DNA of 18,078 bases. Source: SHLJ01 sp041618535 (GTDB taxonomy: Bacteria; Bacteroidota; Bacteroidia; Flavobacteriales; Flavobacteriaceae). The notes under the pieces were generated by a model that saw nothing but the letters and a program-made list of their open reading frames with translations, was not told the origin of the DNA and searched no databases. The stretch's first letter is position 1. Every line of letters starts with the position of its first letter. The DNA lies in the NCBI GenBank assembly GCA_041618535.1, contig JBFKFP010000048.1:1-18078 (forward strand), written 5' to 3'. The translations under genes and the position numbers were made by a program. Shown piece after piece: positions 14,035 to 18,078 of the stretch.

Positions 14035-15507
14035 ATGACATCCCACCTAAATAAGATCGTTGGCGAAGGATTAACCTACGACGACGTTCTGCTGGTTCCG
14101 GCATACTCTGAAGTACTTCCACGAGATGTAAATATTCAAACCAGGCTTACAAGGAATATCAGCCTGAACATTCCCATAGTTTCTGCTGCAATGGATACTG
14201 TTACAGAAAGCAAGATGGCGATTGCCATGGCGCGCGAAGGAGGCATTGGTGTCTTGCATAAAAATATGACCATCGCCCAGCAAGCGGATAAAGTGAGGAG
14301 AGTCAAGCGAGCAGAAAGCGGAATGATCATCGACCCTGTCACGCTGACTATGGATGCAGTGGTTCGTGATGCGAAACTATGTATGGCTGAACATAAAATT
14401 GGTGGAATTCCAGTGGTGGATGAATCGGGTGTTTTGAAGGGAATAGTAACCAATCGTGATCTAAGATTCGAGAGAAATAATAAAAGGCCTATCACAGAGG
14501 TGATGACCAGTGATAACCTTGTTACCGCGAAAAAGGGAACCTCTTTATATGATGCCGAGGGCATATTACAGGAGAATAAGATAGAAAAGCTTCCTGTAGT
14601 GGACGATGACTTTAAACTGATAGGACTGATCACATTCAGGGATATCACAAAACTCACCCAGAAACCGATAGCGAATAAAGATGAATACGGCCGACTTCGT
14701 GTGGCGGCAGCTATTGGGGTTACAGCCGATGCGATGGAAAGGGCCGATGCGCTTGTTAAGTCGGGAGTTGATGCCGTGGTGGTTGATACGGCTCATGGTC
14801 ATACTGAGGGTGTGGTAGGAATACTGAAAGAATTAAAATCACGGCATAATAATCTTGAAGTGATCGTGGGCAATATAGCTACAGCCGAGGCCGCGAAATT
14901 CCTTGTTGAGGCGGGTGCCGATGCGGTTAAGGTGGGAATAGGCCCGGGATCAATCTGCACAACGCGTGTTATTGCAGGTGTGGGATATCCGCAGTTATCG
15001 GCGGTTATGGAAGTGGCTCATGCTTTAAAAGGGACAGGGGTGCCGGTTATAGCTGACGGGGGAATAAGATACACCGGTGATATACCCAAGGCACTTGCTG
15101 CCGGAGCAGATACGGTTATGTTAGGTTCACTTTTGGCTGGGACCCAGGAATCTCCTGGTGAGACCATCATTTATGAGGGGCGTAAATTCAAATCCTATCG
15201 TGGAATGGGAAGTGTTGAGGCCATGAGACAGGGAAGCGGGGACCGTTACTTCCAGGATGTAGAGGACGATATCAAAAAATTAGTTCCGGAGGGAATCGTA
15301 GGGAGAGTCCCATATAAAGGTGAACTTTATGAGAGTATCCATCAGTTTGTTGGCGGATTAAGAGCGGGAATGGGATATTGCGGTGCTAAAGATATAGAGA
15401 CTCTCAAGGAAAATGCGAAATTTGTGAAGATAACATCCTCAGGTATAAGTGAGAGCCATCCTCATAATGTTATGATCACAAAAGAAGCTCCGAATTATTC
15501 CCGATAG
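14035..15507 (+). CDS. guaB: IMP dehydrogenase
   Basis: 490 residues, the standard bacterial length. It catalyses NAD-dependent oxidation of IMP to XMP, the committed step to GMP. The N-terminal catalytic part begins GLTYDDVLLVPAYSEVLP (12-29); two CBS domains occupy about residues 93-210 (VTLTMDAVV... and MTSDNLVTAKKGTS...); the barrel resumes with VDTAHGH (250-256) and the catalytic loop GIGPGSICTTR (301-311) with Cys308. DGGIRYTGDIPKALAAGAD and the flap YRGMGSVEAM...YFQ...VPEGIVGRVPYKG follow. Intact CBS domains suggest the usual purine-nucleotide regulation. It is monocistronic here: divergent upstream, convergent downstream. Confidence 0.97.
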   Translation: MTSHLNKIVGEGLTYDDVLLVPAYSEVLPRDVNIQTRLTRNISLNIPIVSAAMDTVTESKMAIAMAREGGIGVLHKNMTIAQQADKVRRVKRAESGMIIDPVTLTMDAVVRDAKLCMAEHKIGGIPVVDESGVLKGIVTNRDLRFERNNKRPITEVMTSDNLVTAKKGTSLYDAEGILQENKIEKLPVVDDDFKLIGLITFRDITKLTQKPIANKDEYGRLRVAAAIGVTADAMERADALVKSGVDAVVVDTAHGHTEGVVGILKELKSRHNNLEVIVGNIATAEAAKFLVEAGADAVKVGIGPGSICTTRVIAGVGYPQLSAVMEVAHALKGTGVPVIADGGIRYTGDIPKALAAGADTVMLGSLLAGTQESPGETIIYEGRKFKSYRGMGSVEAMRQGSGDRYFQDVEDDIKKLVPEGIVGRVPYKGELYESIHQFVGGLRAGMGYCGAKDIETLKENAKFVKITSSGISESHPHNVMITKEAPNYSR

Positions 15508-15532
15508 CTGATACAAGAGAATCAGAGTTAGG

Positions 15533-15578
15533 TTTAAAGAGAAGTCCCCTTTTCGCCGGATTGCTTCTCCCTTTTAAA
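15533..15578. terminator. Hairpin between convergent guaB and SRPBCC gene
   Basis: TTTAAAGAGAAG (15533-15544) can pair with CTTCTCCCTTTTAAA (15564-15578), giving two 6-bp stem segments separated by a 3-nt bulge, with a 19-nt loop. It fills most of the gap between the two stops and overlaps the SRPBCC stop, so it could act in both directions. The loop is long and there is no clean U-tract, so the call is tentative. Confidence 0.35.
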
Positions 15579-16029
15579 GATCGGTGACCGAAATACCCTG
15601 TTCCGCAAAGTTCTTAAAATCTTCCATGTATTTCCTCGATTGCCTCTTAAATGCACCTGGCATCAGGAAAACCATTAGTTTCATCATCAACCCTGTCGGG
15701 ATGAATTCACTATCACTGATCCATCTGGTCTGTCCGCCTGGAGTCTCTTCAAAGTAATTTTCCTGGATGCTCATCATGCCATCGGCATCATAGGTTGCAT
15801 GAAATGCTTCGGGTAATTCACGCTTGGTGATAGTTTCGGTCATTTCCATCTTCTTTTTACCGAACTCGTAGAGAAGTTTCATTTTAGCTCCGGTTTCTCC
15901 AGGTGTTCCTGAAAGATGTTCAACCCCAACGAGGCCTCTTTGCCAATGCTTGAGGTTATCCACAGAATCCAATTTGTTTATAACCTCTTTCCGGGGTAAG
16001 TCTATAATGGTTTCAATCTTGTATTTCAT
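15574..16029 (-). CDS. SRPBCC-family (START/Bet v1-like) protein
   Basis: 151 residues with the SRPBCC helix-grip pattern: MKYKIETIIDLPRKEVINKLDSVDNLKHWQ at the start, a central antiparallel sheet (AKMKLLYEF, KMEMTETIT, FHATYDADG, RWISDSEF) and a long C-terminal helix ending KYMEDFKNFAEQ. The fold encloses a hydrophobic pocket for lipids or other small ligands; the ligand and function are unknown. No signal peptide. Convergent with guaB. Confidence 0.8.
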   Translation of the reverse strand: MKYKIETIIDLPRKEVINKLDSVDNLKHWQRGLVGVEHLSGTPGETGAKMKLLYEFGKKKMEMTETITKRELPEAFHATYDADGMMSIQENYFEETPGGQTRWISDSEFIPTGLMMKLMVFLMPGAFKRQSRKYMEDFKNFAEQGISVTDL

Positions 16030-16121
16030 TCAACTAAAGATACAAATTACGAACTGGTCAAACATATTTATTATAACTCTTAATATTGAGATGAAAGGAT
16101 TTTAACGGAAGATGGTCTGAC

Positions 16122-16205
16122 ATGAATGAATTGAACATGAACATTATCAGTGCTGGTCTGTTTATTCTTTCATCAATTCTGACAAAATTCTTAAAAGCAC
16201 ACTAA
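16122..16205 (+). CDS. Possible 27-residue hydrophobic peptide
   Basis: ATG 16122 to TAA 16203-16205 encodes 27 residues with a hydrophobic centre (NIISAGLFILSSILTKFL) long enough for one membrane span and a basic tail KAH. GGAAG at 16107-16111 lies 10 nt before the ATG. It lies in the 257-bp gap between the SRPBCC and isomerase genes. Short frames of this size arise by chance, so this is only a candidate. Confidence 0.15.
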   Translation: MNELNMNIISAGLFILSSILTKFLKAH

Positions 16206-16233
16206 AAGATAATCATCGGCGTTCTTAAAGCAC
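16188..16233. repeat. Imperfect direct repeat upstream of the isomerase promoter
   Basis: TTCTTAAAAGCAC (16188-16200) recurs as TTCTTAAAGCAC (16222-16233), identical apart from one A, with starts 34 nt apart. The second copy ends next to the TTG of the promoter at 16235. It could be a regulator binding site or coincidence. Confidence 0.3.
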
Positions 16234-16234
16234 C

Positions 16235-16264
16235 TTGAATTCTGCATTGTAATTACTATTTTTG
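16235..16264 (+). promoter_or_regulatory. Bacteroidota-type promoter for the peptidyl-prolyl isomerase gene
   Basis: TTG at 16235-16237, a 19-nt spacer, then TATTTTTG at 16257-16264: a full match to the -33/-7 consensus. Transcription would start near 16271, about 16 nt before the ATG at 16287. Confidence 0.6.
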
Positions 16265-16286
16265 CTATCCAAATATCTAAACAACC

Positions 16287-18078
16287 ATGTTTAAGAACTT
16301 GATCCTTTTTATTTTCACTGCCCTGATCAATGGTCCGCTTTTAGCCCAGGATTTAAATGATAAGGTCCTGATCACCGTTGATGGTGACCAGGTAAAAGTT
16401 GATGAATTCCTGATGGTTTACCAGAAAAACCTGGAACTGGTAAAAGATGAATCGCAGCGCGATATCGATGGTTACCTTAAACTATACAGCAACTATTTGC
16501 TAAAACTAAAGGAAGCTTATGCTCTTGGATATGATAAAACGCCAAAGTATATAAAGGAATTCAATTCATACAAGAAACAGTTGTCTCGAAATTACCTCAC
16601 CGATAAAGAGATTACTGACAGATTGGTGGAGGAGGCCTATGAACGAATGTCACAGGATGTCTGGGTAAAACATATTCTTGTTCGGTTGGACGAGAGTTCC
16701 GGTGATACTTCAGCGGTTTACAATCAGATCATGGCATTTCGCGATCGCCTGATAAATGAGGATTTTGAAACAATCCAGAAGGATTCCCATAACGGTAATT
16801 CTGTTTTTGTAGAAGATCTGGGGTACTTCTCGGCATTTAAAATGGTATACGATTTTGAAACCGTTGCATACAATACAGCGGTTGGAGAAGTGTCACAGCC
16901 TTTCAGGACAAGATTTGGCTATCATGTACTCAAGGTATTTGATAAACGCGAATCAAGGGGAGAAGTGACGGTTGGCCATATCTTCCTCTCGAAAAACAAA
17001 CCCGACAGCCTTGGTAATCCTGAGGATCGGATTCGTAACATCTTTAAAATGTTACAACAAGGCCAGAGTTTCGAAGATCTGGCTAAACAATTTTCGGAGG
17101 ACCCCAGCTCATCGAAAAGAGGAGGCAGGTTAAATACATTTAAAAGCGGTCAGCTAAGTTCGGTGAAATTCGAAAATATGGCATTCAGCCTGTCGGAACC
17201 AGATGAAATTTCTGAACCCTTCGAGACGGATTTCGGATGGCATATCGCTAAATTGTACGATAAGAAACCCCTTGCGCCTTTTTCTGAATTAAGAGCACAG
17301 CTTGAAGCCAGGATAAAGAGAGACTCCCGCTCATCAGTGATCAATGAAGCTTTTATATCATCGTTGAAAAAGGACTATGGTTTTAATGCGGATGTTGATC
17401 TGAGTTATTTTTCTGGCATTATTGATGAGTCCTATTATCGAAATGAATGGAGTAAACCTTCAGATATTCCCTCTGAAAATTTGTTGATATCAATTGGCAG
17501 TAAGGAACTGACTTATGCCGACTTTGCCTCTTATCTGGAGAAGAACCAAAAACGAATACGCGACAAAAAAGGGTATGATCAGGTTGTGAAATCCCAATTC
17601 GATGATTTTATTAATAAGGAATTACTGAATTATCATGAAGCGAATCTCGAGAATGTGAATCCAGATTACGCGAAAGTTTTAAAGGAATATAGAGAAGGGC
17701 TCTTACTTTTCGATCTCATGGAGGACAAAATCTGGAATGCGGTAAAAGAGGATTCAATCGGTTTGAGAACATATTTCGATGAGAATATTGAAAAATATGC
17801 CTGGACCGAACGGTTTAAGGGAATATTGGTAAGCTCTGCCGAGGAAGATGAATTAAAAAACATTCGGCAAGCACTTAGCAGCGGGATGTCTTATAAGGAA
17901 ATCAGGTCGATGTACGAGGGCAGGGACAACAATAACCTGCTCTGGACGAACCGATCATTTGAAAAAGGCAGTTCAAGGCTCCCGGCTAACCTTGAATACA
18001 AGCCAGGAACTACTGAAATTTACAAGCATAATGGCACCTGGCATGTTTTAAGAATTGATGAATTGATTCCAGCGGGAC
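16287..18078 (+). CDS. Secreted parvulin-type peptidyl-prolyl isomerase (PpiC/SurA-like), 3'-truncated by window
   Basis: The frame is open from ATG 16287 to the end of the window (597 complete codons), so the stop is outside. Residues 1-20 are a signal peptide (FKNLILFIFTALINGPLLAQ). A SurA-like N-terminal region follows (VDGDQVKVDEFLMVYQKN, about 30-47). Two rotamase domains come next: the first about 124-224 (VWVKHILVRL ... FGYHVLKVFDKR), the second about 227-328 (VTVGHIFLSKN ... FSEDPSSSKRGGRL ... FGWHIAKLYDKKP). The remainder (about 340-597) is a long tail with a second SurA_N-like helix block. It should act in the periplasm as a folding chaperone/isomerase for outer-membrane proteins. 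It has its own promoter at 16235-16264. Confidence 0.9.
   Translation, partial: MFKNLILFIFTALINGPLLAQDLNDKVLITVDGDQVKVDEFLMVYQKNLELVKDESQRDIDGYLKLYSNYLLKLKEAYALGYDKTPKYIKEFNSYKKQLSRNYLTDKEITDRLVEEAYERMSQDVWVKHILVRLDESSGDTSAVYNQIMAFRDRLINEDFETIQKDSHNGNSVFVEDLGYFSAFKMVYDFETVAYNTAVGEVSQPFRTRFGYHVLKVFDKRESRGEVTVGHIFLSKNKPDSLGNPEDRIRNIFKMLQQGQSFEDLAKQFSEDPSSSKRGGRLNTFKSGQLSSVKFENMAFSLSEPDEISEPFETDFGWHIAKLYDKKPLAPFSELRAQLEARIKRDSRSSVINEAFISSLKKDYGFNADVDLSYFSGIIDESYYRNEWSKPSDIPSENLLISIGSKELTYADFASYLEKNQKRIRDKKGYDQVVKSQFDDFINKELLNYHEANLENVNPDYAKVLKEYREGLLLFDLMEDKIWNAVKEDSIGLRTYFDENIEKYAWTERFKGILVSSAEEDELKNIRQALSSGMSYKEIRSMYEGRDNNNLLWTNRSFEKGSSRLPANLEYKPGTTEIYKHNGTWHVLRIDELIPAG

Noticed and set aside
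14136..14657. A 173-residue open frame antisense to guaB
   Set aside because: It lies wholly inside guaB on the opposite strand, its protein is low-complexity Ser/Leu/Ile-rich and resembles no family, and guaB is fully conserved across it.
1..18078. A defence island, prophage, CRISPR array or biosynthetic cluster
   Set aside because: No matching genes or repeat arrays were seen on either strand; the content is mainly metabolic, transport and envelope genes.

Overview
The window comes from a member of the Bacteroidota, most likely a marine Flavobacteriaceae species. The grounds are a Por-type (type IX) secretion C-terminal domain on a secreted protein, Bacteroidota-type promoters (TTG, about 19-20 nt, TAnnTTTG), a TonB-dependent receptor, weak Shine-Dalgarno sequences and moderate to low GC. 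Genes are tightly packed. The longest stretch without a confident gene is about 280 bp (11719-11998). There are no tRNA or rRNA genes, no CRISPR array and no insertion sequence.

Layout. Bases 2-3469 (+) hold a gluconate block: the 3' end of an SMP-30/gluconolactonase-like gene, a single-chain gluconokinase + 6-phosphogluconate dehydrogenase fusion, and a GntP-family gluconate permease. Together they would open a lactone, import gluconate, phosphorylate it and decarboxylate it to ribulose 5-phosphate. Bases 3466-5829 (-) read as an operon of pepT, a DinB-like protein and a YdeI/DUF1801 protein. pyrD (+) is divergent from pepT and converges on a secreted spondin_N protein (-). A LysE-family exporter and an HMG-CoA-lyase-like enzyme follow (+).

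Bases 9499-12688 form an iron block. A FecA-like TonB-dependent receptor (-) is divergent from a ferritin (+), and the ferritin is followed by a 47-residue cysteine-rich small protein. Next are an AGMO/sterol-desaturase-like membrane hydroxylase (-), guaB (+), an SRPBCC protein (-), and the 5' two-thirds or so of a secreted multidomain parvulin-type peptidyl-prolyl isomerase (+) that runs off the window.

Most of this is core metabolism and housekeeping, and I see no defence island, prophage or obvious new multi-gene system. The points most worth a second look are: the GntK-Gnd fusion, which has unusual residues in both nucleotide-binding sites; the small CC...CxxC protein behind ferritin; the receptor promoter with an adjacent palindrome; and the spondin_N domain coupled to type IX secretion.
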